From assembly GCA_902793195.1 (NCBI GenBank), contig CADBCS010000021.1, forward strand, positions 1-44,207: a stretch of DNA of 44,207 nt, read 5' to 3'. The translations under genes and the position numbers were made by a program. Of the stretch, positions 33,201 through 42,466 are shown piece by piece. Under the pieces are notes generated by a model, which was not told where the DNA came from, did not search any database, and saw only the letters and a program-made list of their open reading frames with translations. Origin of the DNA: an uncultured Coriobacteriaceae bacterium. GTDB taxonomy: Bacteria; Actinomycetota; Coriobacteriia; Coriobacteriales; Atopobiaceae. How positions within the stretch are numbered: position 1 is the first letter of the stretch; every line of letters starts with the position of its first letter.

Positions 33201-36200
33201 GCGGACGGGCCGCGGGTGAAGGCGCTCATCAGTCAGCTGTTTGCCGAGACCGACAGCCCCACCGCCACCATGCGAAACGACGTTACGCTTGCAGCCTACA
33301 ACGGCGACGGCGTAAACGGCACCTTTGGTGACGATAGCGCGGATGCGCCCACGGTCGACCCGGCCAACGCCTCGCTTGTGAGCGGCCAGGGCGCGGGCAT
33401 CTTTGCGATTAGGGCCGATGCCAACCAGTCTGTGGGCTTCTCTAGGACGATTGCCATGGACACGCCACGCTACGGGCAGCCCATGTGGCACTACGCCTCG
33501 CACGCGTACCTGCGCGGAGCCGTACCGCGCATTGGTGTTACGAGCACCAAGGCGATGAAGTACGACCCCCAAACCGACCTCAACAACTCGACGATGCAGG
33601 CCACGCTGCACTACACCGCCACCGTGCACGAGCAATCCAACGTGCTGAGCGAGGAGATTTACCAGGAGTATGTCGACAACGGCGCCATAGCGCCCGAGAC
33701 CTCCGGTACGTGGTACGACCTGCTGCCGCTTGGTGTGCATCCGGACCTCTCTACCGTGCGCCTTCGCGACGAGGACTCCGTGCTGGATGCCTATACCATC
33801 GAGGACTACCAAGGCACGGGCCGTACGATGCTGGTCGTGCAGGCCGAGCTCGTTCCCCAGCTCAAGTACAACGACGTTGTGGAGGGGGCAAGTGCCGGCG
33901 AGGGCTACTGGTCGCAGGGCATGTACGATGAACTCCGGCTGAGCTTTGACGCCGTGTACAACTACGAGGACTACGAGGCCACAATAGACGAGCATGGCGC
34001 CGAGGTGGACGAGCTCGTTAACCTCATTGCCTTTGAGTCGGGCAACGAGGAGCTTGGCAACCAAGAGGGCATGATGGGCGAGTACGACGACGCCACCGGC
34101 GGTTCGGGCGACACGAAGGTCTACCGCAACAAGGAGACGTCGGTTGCCGTGGAGGATACCCCGGACCTCACGGACGGTCGCGCAGCGCAGGTGATGTCCA
34201 ACCTGGACAGCTCACTTGGTGCTGGCGAGAAGAAGCCCACCTTTGTGTATGCGCGCGACGAAACCAGCATCACCATTGATCGCAGCTCCATAAGCTCCAT
34301 CCGAAAGACCGTGGCGTCCGACGCCGAGGGCATCTATCGTTCTGGTACGAGCGAAACGGATGCGTCGCAGCAGTGGAAAAACCACGACAACCAGGTAAAC
34401 GTGTACGAGGGTCACGGGTACAGCTACCGCATTGAGGTGGCGCACGCCACGGGCGAGACGAGCAACATCGTGCTCTACGACGCGCTGGAGAACTACCAGC
34501 TCAACGATGGCAACTCGGACTGGCCAATAAAGGACCATCGCTGGAAGGGCACGTTCGTCTCGGTGGACACCTCGCACCTTGAGGCGGCGGGCGTGGCGCC
34601 GGTGGTGTACTACAGCACTACGGTCGATGCCTTCGACTCGAACCCAGCGTCCAGCGCGGAGTCCGGGTATGTGGACGCAGGCAACGCCCAGAACACGGAC
34701 CTGCAGGACACGAGTAAATGGACTCCGGCGGATAGCTATACGGGTTCGCTCTCGGCCGTTAAGGCCGTGGCCATCGACTGCTCCAAGGCAACAGACGGCA
34801 CCAACTTTATTCTGCCTGCGGAGCGCTCGCTGGTGGCCTTTATCCACATGAAGGCGCCGACCGAAGTCGTCGAGTCCGGCGCGAGCAACCTGTTCAAGAC
34901 CGTCAATCCCGGCGGCAGCGAGGACGAGCCCAACGACAACTCGCACGCGTTCAACAACGTGTACATTAGCAGCGCCGTAACGGGGGGATCTAGCACTGGC
35001 ACGGTAACCGAGTTCTACCACCCCGACTACGTTAAGGTGGGTATCGTGCCCTTTAAGCTGCGCGTGAGCAAGATTTGGGACGACGCGAACAACAACGACG
35101 GCAAGCGACCCGATTCCGTGACCGTGCACCTTCTGGCCAACGGGCAGACGGCCAAGGACGAGAACGGCGCCGACGTTGCGGCTGCAACGCTGAACGACGG
35201 CAATGAGTGGACCCACACCTTCGAGGACATCCCCTACACAGACGGCAACAACAAGCCCATCCACTACACCGTAACCGAGGACGCTATTACCGAGGATCTG
35301 GGCGACGGCACCACCGTGCGCCTGTATGCGCCGTCCTACCTGCACACCGATGACGCCCACCTGCAGATCGTGAACAAGCGCACGCCCGAGACGGTGGACG
35401 TGAGCGGCACCAAGACCTGGGAGGACAACGGCGACGCGGCCGGTGCGCGGCCCTCCACCATTCAGGTTCGCCTCTACGCAGACGGCGTCCACAAGGACAC
35501 CAAGCGCATCGGGGAGGCCACCGACGGCACTTGGTCCTATTCGTTCAACGATCTGCCAGCCTACAAGGACGGGAAGAAGATCGTCTACACGGTGGTTGAG
35601 GAGCCTATCGACCACTACGCAACCGACTACGCGGCATCGACGGAGGGGTCGGGATCGGTCGTGGTCGACGGCACCATCCAGGGCAGTACCAACATTACCA
35701 ACACCTACTCCACCACGGGTCTGCTGGGCATTGGCAAGACCACCGAAGGGGTTATCTCGGAGGCGGGACGCGACGCGACGTTTACCTTTAAGGTCGAGCT
35801 CTTTGATGCACAGAAGGACGACGCCGGACACGACGTGCCCCTTGCCGACGCGTATCCGTGCTACGTGATAGATGCCGCCACGGGCAACAAGGTCGAGGGG
35901 TCGGACGGCACCGTGTCCACCGGTGGCACCGTGAGCTGCAAGGCCGGGCAGCGTGTGATTGTCGCAGGCATTCCCGTGGGCAGCACCTACCGGGTAACGG
36001 AGCAGTCCACAACCGGCTTCTACCAGAGCGCGTCGGCAAACACCACGGGCACCATTGTGGCTGGTGTCAACCCCAGCCATGCTGCGGACGTGCGCTTTAC
36101 CAACACCTACCGCACCTCGGGCTCGTTCCAGCTCAAGGCCACCAAGCAGCTCCAAAACCAGAAGCTCGCGCTCTACGGGTTCCGCTTCCAGGCGTATCGC

Positions 36201-39200
36201 GTGTTCAACGAGGGCGAGGCCAACGAGTACGAGCAGGTGGAGCGGTCGGTGTCCAATGGCGCCGGTGGCGAGATGGATGCCAGCAGCGTGAGCACGGGCG
36301 AGGTTACCTTTGCGCGCGTAAACGTTTCGGGTGAGGACTTGGGACCCGATGGCACGCTCGAGTTGCTGTACCGCATTCGCGAGGTGAACGTGGGGAAGCA
36401 GGGCTACACCTACGCGACCAACGTCGAGCAGGTGCGCGTAACGCTAACGGATGCGGGCAACGGGACGATCACGGCAACGCAGACGCCGGAGGCGAAGAGC
36501 GGAACCTCCCACATACGCTCGCTTGACGGGAGCACCACGACGGACAGCGAATTCGTCTCCAACGGCAACGCGACCTTTACCAACACGTATGAGGCCAGCG
36601 GCACCCTAAACCTCACGGCGCTCAAGGTCCTCAAGGGACGTGCGCTTGCGGCCGATGAGTTCACCTTGCGGCTGACGGGTCTCACGGAGGGTGCGCCAAC
36701 GGCTGCGACCTCCACGGCAACAAACGACGCGAGCGGTGTGGTTGCGTTTCCCGGCATTCCGCTCACCGGCGCGCATGGTGACAAGTCCTTTATCTACAAG
36801 ATTACCGAAGACGCGGGCGACGATACGGGCGTGGTGTACAGCGACGCAGCCGTGTACTATCGCGTGGACGTTACGGACAATGGTGACGGAACCATGTCGA
36901 GCACGCAAACGGTCGTGGCACCAAAGGCGAATGCGAGTAATGCGGCCATCGAGGCGGGCGACCTGGATGCGTTCGAGCCCACCGAGGCGTCGCCCACCAT
37001 CATCAATACGCTCAAGCCGGGTAGCCTAAAAATCGCCAAGCTGGTGGATGGTGCGGCGACTGGTCACGAGGACCAGGAATTCACCTTCCGTGTGCGCCTT
37101 ACCGGATCGGGCCTCGCGAGCTCGTACATGTACTCCGTGGATGGTTCCGGCACACCAGTGGAGGCTGAGGCGCAGGACGGCGTGTTTGAGGTAAAGATAA
37201 GGCCCGGCCAGGAGGCAGAGATTGCGGACATTCCCGCCGGAACCACCTACGCGGTGTTTGAGGATTCGGTTGCCGGTTGGCAGCTGGTAAGTCAGTCTGG
37301 CACGAGCGGCACGATTGCGCCGAACGCTGCGAGCACGGCTACCATTACCAACCAGTACGCACCGAGTAAGGCAAAGGTCCAGCTCTTTGCCACCAAGACG
37401 CTCGACGGCGCGTCGGCGAGCAGGGAGTTCGAGTTTGTTTTGGCGGGCGCCGCCGGTGCGCCCATGCCGGATGGCGCAACCGAGGGGACCATTACGGCAA
37501 TCAACGACACCACCACGGGCTTGGTGGACTTTGGAAGCATTGCATACGACACGCCGGGCACGTATACGTACACCATTACCGAGAAGGTTGGTGCCGACAA
37601 CACCATCGAGTACGATGCCACCGAGTGGACGGCAACCGTTACGGTGACCAATACTGGTACCGATGCGGACCCAGTTCTTTCGGCTGCCATGAGCTACTCC
37701 AACGGAGCGGACGAGCCTTCTGCGACGCCGCCGACGTTTGCCAACACGACCAAGCCCGGCGAGCTGACGGTAGAGAAGGTGGGCCAGAACATTACGCCCA
37801 AGAACAAGGATGCCGAGTTCGACTTTACCGTCCAGCTGCAGAACGATGGCCAGCCGGTGGATAAGGCAAGCTTCTACATTACCGATGCCGATGGCAACAT
37901 CGTGGACCAGAACGCTGGCACGCAGTCCGGTGGGGGCACGAACCCAGCCGCGGGCATGACCGCCCTTTTGTCGGGCGCGCGCGACGCGCTGGTGCACCTG
38001 TTCGTGCCCCGCGTAGCGTATGCCGCCGTAACCGACAGCGGTACCTTTGGCGTCGACGGCTCCTGCACCTGGGAGTGGGATGGGGCCACCGGTACCTTTA
38101 CTGTTAAGGCAACAGATTCAAGTGTGGATGCGATTTGGGCAGAGGGAACAGAAGGCACTGCACCTCCTATAGCTTCATACAAAAGCTCTATGCAGCGTTT
38201 CGTAGTGGACGGTTCCAATGGCGCTATATACGTGAATCAAAGCGTGAATTACTCTGAACGTTTTAAAGATTTCTCTTCGCTTAAATATGTTGACATGAGA
38301 GAATTGGATGTGCGTGACTACATGCGGAATCACAGTACGGGAGCTCTCCTCCAGTACGTGTTCAGTGGCTGTAGCATGCTCGAAGAGGTTTATCTTCCTT
38401 CGTTTTCCACGCCAGATTCAACTCAGTCGGTTGTGCCTGTAAACACTGGCCGTATGTTCGAGAATTGCACAAGCTTAAGAATCGTCTCTATTCCTGCTAT
38501 GACGCTTTGGCAATACGGAGGTCTTCCGGGAGCTAACCACTTCCATATGTTCTACAAGTGCTCGTCACTGACCTCAATTGACCTTAGCGGTATTACGGTG
38601 CAGGCAGACCCACATGCAAGTCATGACAACTCAGGCCTAATCATGGCTTCCATGTTTGAGGGGTGTGGCAACCTGCAGAGCGTTGTATTTGGTATGAAGG
38701 GGGCTGAGAACATCAGAGACGTGTCGTCGATGTTTAGGGATTGTACGAGTTTGGTAAACGCAGATTTGTCTAGGCTCGTTTACTCATCTGGTAGCTCTTC
38801 ATTGCTGACCGATACGTCTCGCATGTTCCAAGGATGTGTGTCTCTTAAGACAATTAACTTTAATGGGTTTGATGCGTCCAATCTCCAGACAATGTCATAT
38901 ATGTTCCGGGGGTGCACCGCGCTTACTGACCTTGATCTCACCGATATAAAAGCTACGGCGCTTGAGCAGGTAAACTGTGCGTTTTGGGGATGCGCGAATT
39001 TGCAATCTCTAGATATCAGTACTTTGGGATTTGGCAACATAAAGCTCGACAGCGGCCACGATGGCGCAAAAAGTATGCTTCGGGAAGACACCAAGCTTTC
39101 AAAGATTGTGATTGGCAGCGAATTCAGAGACTTGACGACGAAGGGTTTCAACAACTACCCAGACAACACTCCACCAGATACTGGTGGCTATACCGGCAAG

Positions 39201-41621
39201 TGGGTCATGGTCGAAGATACGTCGAAGCCGGCGAAGACGTACACGGAGCTCATGGCTTCAGACGGTCGTACGGACGCTGGCACATGGGTATGGGAAGTCG
39301 ACCCGACATACAAGTACGTCGTTAATTTCCAGACCAATGGCGCGTACTACGATACGGACAACAACGCCGTTCCGGGTTCGGTAACAAAGGCGGCAAACGA
39401 GTCCATTACATTGCCAACGCCTAAGTGGGATAACGATAGCAAGACCTTTGCCGGCTGGTATGCCGCAAGTGATTTCTCGGGTACGCGGTTCGACGGCGGG
39501 AGCACGTATACCAAGGACCAGCTGTTTGGAACGAGCACAAGTGCCTATATTACCCTCTACGCCAAGTGGGATAGCAACTCAACAACCACGGGCACGATCG
39601 AGGTGTACCACCAGAAGACGAACCTGAGCGACAACTACGACCTGGTGAGCTCGGATCCCATCGAGTTTGACGCCACAGGCGTCGTTAACGTGCCGGCCGC
39701 ACCGGACGGGTTTGTCTACGATCCAAGCAAGTTTGAGTACACCGGCAGCGGCACGCCCACCTACGATGCGACCGCATCAACGTACACCGTTACCCCGACC
39801 AACGGGGCGACCCTGCGCTTCTACTACAACCGTCAGGCATACACCGTCGCCTTCGACTCCAACTACGACGCCGGTGCCACGGGAACCTCGGGCACGATGG
39901 ATTCCATGCCCGTGGCGGTTGGCGTGGCCCGCAGGCTTCCGGCGAACGCCTTTGCGTGGGAGGGCCACACCTTCCTTGGCTGGAACACGGCTGCGGATGG
40001 TTCGGGCACCCCCTACACCGATCAGGCACAGATTAAGAATCTCGCCGCAAACGGCGAGACCGTAACGCTCCATGCGCAGTGGGCTGCGGGCAGCAGCTCG
40101 TCCTCCTCCACGGGAACCTATCACGTTACGCTCAAGCCCGGCCAGACGGTGCACTTTGCGAACGTGCCCGCAGGCACCCGCTACAGCGTGGTGGAGAGCG
40201 CGGAACTGCCCAACGGCTGGACGCAAACGGCAACGGACAACGTCACGGGCACCGTGCCGGCAAACGACGTTGCCGCGGCGAGCGTAACCAACACCTACGA
40301 TGCCACGGGCGTGGTTTCTCTGGAGGCGTCCAAGACGATGCGTTCTGGCTCGCTTGCCGCGGGGCAGTTTAGCTTCCAGCTCAAGGATAGCGACACCGTG
40401 CTGCAAACGGTAACGAACCTCGAACCTGCGGAGGGCACGGCTACGGGTCAGATTCTGTTTGATCCGCTTGAGTACCAGCTGAGCGACCTCTTCCAGGACG
40501 GCACATACACAGGCAAGAAGACCTACACCTACACGATTGCCGAGGTCGTGCCCGAGGGTGCCGAGGAGCAGACGATCGACAACAACACGGTCTACACGTC
40601 GGGCGGGGTTATCTATGGCGCCGATGGCGTGCGCACGCACACGGTAACGGTGGAGGTCGAGGACGCCGGCACGGGCAGGCTTACGGTCACCCCGTCCACC
40701 ACCGCCACCCCAATCGCCTTCGTTAACGACTACGAGCCTGGCTCGCTCGAGGTCTCCAAGACCACGACCGGCACGAACGAGTCCAGCGCAAATACAAAGT
40801 TCACGTTCTCGGTAAAGCTCACCGACGCGCAGGGCGCTGCCGTGAATCGCACCTATAACCTCGTGCGAATTGCCGCCGACGGTACCGAGACTCCGGATCC
40901 AAACGGCGTGCAGTTCGTTGAGGGCACAGCCGCTATTGCGGGCATCGGCGCCGGCGAGTCCTTCCGCATTGAGGGCATTGCCAAGGATGCCGCCTACGAG
41001 GTGTCGGAGTTTGGCGTTCCCGCTGGGTTCAAGCAGACTGCGGCGTCCGGCGCGACGGGCACCATCGAGGCGGGACAGAAGTCAGAGGCGAGCTTTACCA
41101 ACGCGTACGAGGCCGCGGGAACCGTGGTGCTACGGGCCAACAAGACGCTCGCGGACGGCAACATTGCCGACTACACCTTTACCTTCCAGCTGTACGACGA
41201 GGCCAACAAGCTACTGCAGACCAAGACCAACAACGCCTCGGGCATGGTTACCTTCGACGAGCTGGGCTTTAGCGCGGCGGATGCGGGGACTCGCGACAAC
41301 CCCAGGAAGTACACCTACAAGATTGCCGAGGTCAACGACCACCAGGAGCACATTGCCTACGACGCCCACTCCGGTTGGCTCGACGTGAGCGTGTGGGACG
41401 AGGGCGAGGGCGAGCTTACGGTCCAGGCCACGTACGACCACGCGTCCGGCAGTCCCAACCACACACCAGAGACGTTTGCCAACACGCTGCTGCATCCCAT
41501 CGAGATGCCTACGACCGGCGGTAGCGGACTGGCGGTTCCCATTGCTGCCGCGGCGATTGTGGCCACGGCCGAGGCGGCCCGTCGCATGCGCCGGCGCATG
41601 CGCGACGAAAGCAAGTCGTAG
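30261..41621 (+). CDS. Giant (3786-residue) Cna-B/pilin-domain adhesin with inserted leucine-rich block
   Basis: Signal peptide (VVLAGMLSLLLVLSGVSVQA), acidic linker, one InlB-type repeat (about 103-243), a Ser/Pro/Glu-rich stretch and a large N-terminal adhesin region (about 400-1590). Two Cna-B domains follow (LRVSKIWDDANNNDGKRPDS near 1600; VDVSGTKTWEDNGDAAGARP near 1712), then a chain of Cna-B-like and streptococcal-pilin-linker-like domains (each ending xNTY). Near 2537-3284 one domain is interrupted by VAYAAVTDSGTFGVDG, a BspA-like leucine-rich block (MFENCTSLRIVSI, MFRDCTSLVNADLS, MFRGCTALTDLDL) and two Flg_new repeats. The sorting signal is MPTTG at 3749-3753, then a helix and RRMRRRMRDESKS. 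It is likely the pilus tip or a wall-attached adhesin. The 11.4-kb frame is unbroken. It has no strong ribosome-binding site (GACCGAGGAAACGCCC precedes ATG). Confidence 0.88.
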   Translation: MDFWKLPTPVRVVLAGMLSLLLVLSGVSVQALAEAVDEVATDPVTTMDQPEQDADGMGDDEVNVDDVPTGNTQEGDASGEDDTTNSAPDIEQAGDTVREPQRWNIVLDANGGALRREATAKDVTVESLENGDPVALPNVYEREGYVLTGWSTVADPAAWRKAREELEAQSPDAPEPEDTPLAVPAGASLYNLSFGYVVLDDGAMRQVSDVARAQGYDEEGREVRTCDLRGRVRDGSLTLYAQWKKDEPDAKESAEEVSPEETANSTGTEGSTADNTSGRESGQQSGQTARETTPSQPAQQSPASPKEDTGGIDPNAELPASAEPVAASPTGIDALLADPEVVLDSSAGDPQAASVLDKAEQNSRVRNLLANPLQTRATSSTAAPAFGTFSLKAQSIGNVTEVRAPPGQVKDGTTVEQFSLSWNTHDTEGADDHIASNLHLEPSDDNSLNMQAHLQFALSGEKNYPAGSIQMVVPAQMITNREGQLVGSMTFGVPEEPDTSQSFAYRLVTPTDGSAPYYVITNTRTLQSATTGVIQFSIHGIVPHEMRSGAISPDLQAELTLTTARGNDIVVGTDPITAQVVTSEQIDNAYKNGGRVVDAADAEDVIQEALNELPGGADDYVLVRWNTYANVKGNQAFEFSMQDRIGAIKVNGTPVSNEGSVVLGTSTAAAANPGTTYNKTVLPNKSYLEAGESRYENVWTAYPKSLFKDETDYEITNDVTWTVTPTDNPESATHKDAEARIFYRNPAPVEFVPTPGHYHIEKETLEPHRYVTSSNTALTDLRGLGTGANAIAPKDTTIGFTVTAYGEIMERTLAEDASFANVTDPATDPNLHQRFVTMEATDDAIYLNGNYGSELTSADYYISRVHLHDPSVYTYGHRGGDVNKEWEYIRNYEAAPLPNVVLWGLSESAGGTAQTWTKLATVTYDEHNVHHVTAVAYGVTANGLNVNIDKSLGITRVKMAASSKTYDAMRLQYNPYVTLRADGPRVKALISQLFAETDSPTATMRNDVTLAAYNGDGVNGTFGDDSADAPTVDPANASLVSGQGAGIFAIRADANQSVGFSRTIAMDTPRYGQPMWHYASHAYLRGAVPRIGVTSTKAMKYDPQTDLNNSTMQATLHYTATVHEQSNVLSEEIYQEYVDNGAIAPETSGTWYDLLPLGVHPDLSTVRLRDEDSVLDAYTIEDYQGTGRTMLVVQAELVPQLKYNDVVEGASAGEGYWSQGMYDELRLSFDAVYNYEDYEATIDEHGAEVDELVNLIAFESGNEELGNQEGMMGEYDDATGGSGDTKVYRNKETSVAVEDTPDLTDGRAAQVMSNLDSSLGAGEKKPTFVYARDETSITIDRSSISSIRKTVASDAEGIYRSGTSETDASQQWKNHDNQVNVYEGHGYSYRIEVAHATGETSNIVLYDALENYQLNDGNSDWPIKDHRWKGTFVSVDTSHLEAAGVAPVVYYSTTVDAFDSNPASSAESGYVDAGNAQNTDLQDTSKWTPADSYTGSLSAVKAVAIDCSKATDGTNFILPAERSLVAFIHMKAPTEVVESGASNLFKTVNPGGSEDEPNDNSHAFNNVYISSAVTGGSSTGTVTEFYHPDYVKVGIVPFKLRVSKIWDDANNNDGKRPDSVTVHLLANGQTAKDENGADVAAATLNDGNEWTHTFEDIPYTDGNNKPIHYTVTEDAITEDLGDGTTVRLYAPSYLHTDDAHLQIVNKRTPETVDVSGTKTWEDNGDAAGARPSTIQVRLYADGVHKDTKRIGEATDGTWSYSFNDLPAYKDGKKIVYTVVEEPIDHYATDYAASTEGSGSVVVDGTIQGSTNITNTYSTTGLLGIGKTTEGVISEAGRDATFTFKVELFDAQKDDAGHDVPLADAYPCYVIDAATGNKVEGSDGTVSTGGTVSCKAGQRVIVAGIPVGSTYRVTEQSTTGFYQSASANTTGTIVAGVNPSHAADVRFTNTYRTSGSFQLKATKQLQNQKLALYGFRFQAYRVFNEGEANEYEQVERSVSNGAGGEMDASSVSTGEVTFARVNVSGEDLGPDGTLELLYRIREVNVGKQGYTYATNVEQVRVTLTDAGNGTITATQTPEAKSGTSHIRSLDGSTTTDSEFVSNGNATFTNTYEASGTLNLTALKVLKGRALAADEFTLRLTGLTEGAPTAATSTATNDASGVVAFPGIPLTGAHGDKSFIYKITEDAGDDTGVVYSDAAVYYRVDVTDNGDGTMSSTQTVVAPKANASNAAIEAGDLDAFEPTEASPTIINTLKPGSLKIAKLVDGAATGHEDQEFTFRVRLTGSGLASSYMYSVDGSGTPVEAEAQDGVFEVKIRPGQEAEIADIPAGTTYAVFEDSVAGWQLVSQSGTSGTIAPNAASTATITNQYAPSKAKVQLFATKTLDGASASREFEFVLAGAAGAPMPDGATEGTITAINDTTTGLVDFGSIAYDTPGTYTYTITEKVGADNTIEYDATEWTATVTVTNTGTDADPVLSAAMSYSNGADEPSATPPTFANTTKPGELTVEKVGQNITPKNKDAEFDFTVQLQNDGQPVDKASFYITDADGNIVDQNAGTQSGGGTNPAAGMTALLSGARDALVHLFVPRVAYAAVTDSGTFGVDGSCTWEWDGATGTFTVKATDSSVDAIWAEGTEGTAPPIASYKSSMQRFVVDGSNGAIYVNQSVNYSERFKDFSSLKYVDMRELDVRDYMRNHSTGALLQYVFSGCSMLEEVYLPSFSTPDSTQSVVPVNTGRMFENCTSLRIVSIPAMTLWQYGGLPGANHFHMFYKCSSLTSIDLSGITVQADPHASHDNSGLIMASMFEGCGNLQSVVFGMKGAENIRDVSSMFRDCTSLVNADLSRLVYSSGSSSLLTDTSRMFQGCVSLKTINFNGFDASNLQTMSYMFRGCTALTDLDLTDIKATALEQVNCAFWGCANLQSLDISTLGFGNIKLDSGHDGAKSMLREDTKLSKIVIGSEFRDLTTKGFNNYPDNTPPDTGGYTGKWVMVEDTSKPAKTYTELMASDGRTDAGTWVWEVDPTYKYVVNFQTNGAYYDTDNNAVPGSVTKAANESITLPTPKWDNDSKTFAGWYAASDFSGTRFDGGSTYTKDQLFGTSTSAYITLYAKWDSNSTTTGTIEVYHQKTNLSDNYDLVSSDPIEFDATGVVNVPAAPDGFVYDPSKFEYTGSGTPTYDATASTYTVTPTNGATLRFYYNRQAYTVAFDSNYDAGATGTSGTMDSMPVAVGVARRLPANAFAWEGHTFLGWNTAADGSGTPYTDQAQIKNLAANGETVTLHAQWAAGSSSSSSTGTYHVTLKPGQTVHFANVPAGTRYSVVESAELPNGWTQTATDNVTGTVPANDVAAASVTNTYDATGVVSLEASKTMRSGSLAAGQFSFQLKDSDTVLQTVTNLEPAEGTATGQILFDPLEYQLSDLFQDGTYTGKKTYTYTIAEVVPEGAEEQTIDNNTVYTSGGVIYGADGVRTHTVTVEVEDAGTGRLTVTPSTTATPIAFVNDYEPGSLEVSKTTTGTNESSANTKFTFSVKLTDAQGAAVNRTYNLVRIAADGTETPDPNGVQFVEGTAAIAGIGAGESFRIEGIAKDAAYEVSEFGVPAGFKQTAASGATGTIEAGQKSEASFTNAYEAAGTVVLRANKTLADGNIADYTFTFQLYDEANKLLQTKTNNASGMVTFDELGFSAADAGTRDNPRKYTYKIAEVNDHQEHIAYDAHSGWLDVSVWDEGEGELTVQATYDHASGSPNHTPETFANTLLHPIEMPTTGGSGLAVPIAAAAIVATAEAARRMRRRMRDESKS
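37870..40110 (+). other. Domain-in-domain insertion within the giant adhesin gene
   Basis: The sister domain at 37020-37350 runs directly from YSVDGSGTPVEAEAQDG to VFEVKIRPGQEAEIADIPAG. In this domain the equivalent point is split: FYITDADGNIVDQNAG before, GTYHVTLKPGQTVHFANVPA after, with about 740 residues between. The insert contains a signal-peptide-cleavage-like LFVPRVAYAAVTD, leucine-rich repeats with visibly lower G+C (about 38100-39200) and two Flg_new repeats ending LYAKW and LHAQW. The host domain can still close because the ends sit at adjacent strands. Confidence 0.7.
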
Positions 41622-41623
41622 CG

Positions 41624-42466
41624 GTGGGAAAAGACGCGAGCAACAGGGGCCATCTAACGGGATGGCGCAGGGTTGCGCCGTACGTGGGCGTGGTGGTGGG
41701 AATCCTGGTGCTCGCGTCTCCCGTGATTGCCGACTTCATCGAGAGCTGGCGTGCCGACCGAACCATAAGCCAGGCGACCACCGCCGTTGAGCTTATAAAC
41801 GCCGACAAGAAGGAGGCGCTGCTTGCGCAGGCTCACGCCTATAACGACCAGCTTGCCACGCATGCAAGAAGCTCGGGGATTTGGCCCTACGAGCAGCAGC
41901 TCGCCACGGACGGGTCGGAGGCCATGTGCTGGGTGCAGATTCCGCGCATCGACGTGAGGCTGAGCGTGCATCATGGGACGGATGAGGCCTCGCTTGCCGC
42001 AGGTGCGGGACATTTGGAGGGGACGTCCTTGCCAGTGGGCGGAACGTCTGCGCACTGCGTGCTTTCGGCCCATTCGGGCATGCCCACGGCGCGTATGTTC
42101 GATGACATTCACGACCTTGTTCCAGGCGACCTGTTCGTGCTGTGGACGCTGGGCGATCCGTACGCATATCGGGTGACGGGAAGCGAGACCGTGGAGCCCG
42201 ACAACGTGGGGAACTTGGAGATCCAGCCAAACAAGGACCTGTGTACGCTCGTAACGTGTACGCCCTACGGGGTCAACTCGCAGCGCCTGCTCGTACATGG
42301 GGAGCGCTGTGCGTACGAGGAGGCGGCGGGGGAGGAGCATCCCGCCATGTACCTGAGCCCGCGCGTGTGGCCGCTGGTGGCGGGCCTTGTGCTGGCCGGC
42401 GGGGCGCTGGCGCTCACGTCATGGTACGTCATCCGGATGCGGCGTCGAAGGGCGGCGGGGTCATGA
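41624..42466 (+). CDS. Class C-type (pilus-polymerising) sortase 1
   Basis: 280 residues from GTG 41624, two bases after the giant adhesin stop, implying coupled translation. An N-terminal membrane helix (VAPYVGVVVGILVLASPVIA), the sortase core with His150 (LSAHSGMPTARMF), catalytic Cys212 in TLVTCTPYGVNSQ and Arg221 (QRLLVHGER), then a C-terminal helix and RMRRRRAAGS. The TLVTCTPYG motif and C-terminal helix mark class C sortases, which join pilins between the pilin-motif lysine and the LPxTG threonine. The usual lid motif before the core is not obvious (SSGIWPYEQQL in its place). Substrates are most likely the three proteins encoded upstream. Confidence 0.9.
   Translation: MGKDASNRGHLTGWRRVAPYVGVVVGILVLASPVIADFIESWRADRTISQATTAVELINADKKEALLAQAHAYNDQLATHARSSGIWPYEQQLATDGSEAMCWVQIPRIDVRLSVHHGTDEASLAAGAGHLEGTSLPVGGTSAHCVLSAHSGMPTARMFDDIHDLVPGDLFVLWTLGDPYAYRVTGSETVEPDNVGNLEIQPNKDLCTLVTCTPYGVNSQRLLVHGERCAYEEAAGEEHPAMYLSPRVWPLVAGLVLAGGALALTSWYVIRMRRRRAAGS

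Noticed and set aside
34212..36155. A 647-codon minus-strand open frame
   Set aside because: Antisense shadow of the giant adhesin; composition typical of opposite-strand frames in high-GC repeats.
42142..42462. A longer reading of sortase 2 into the sortase 1 gene
   Set aside because: The extra 107 codons are an out-of-frame reading of sortase 1; the membrane helix follows directly after ATG 42463.
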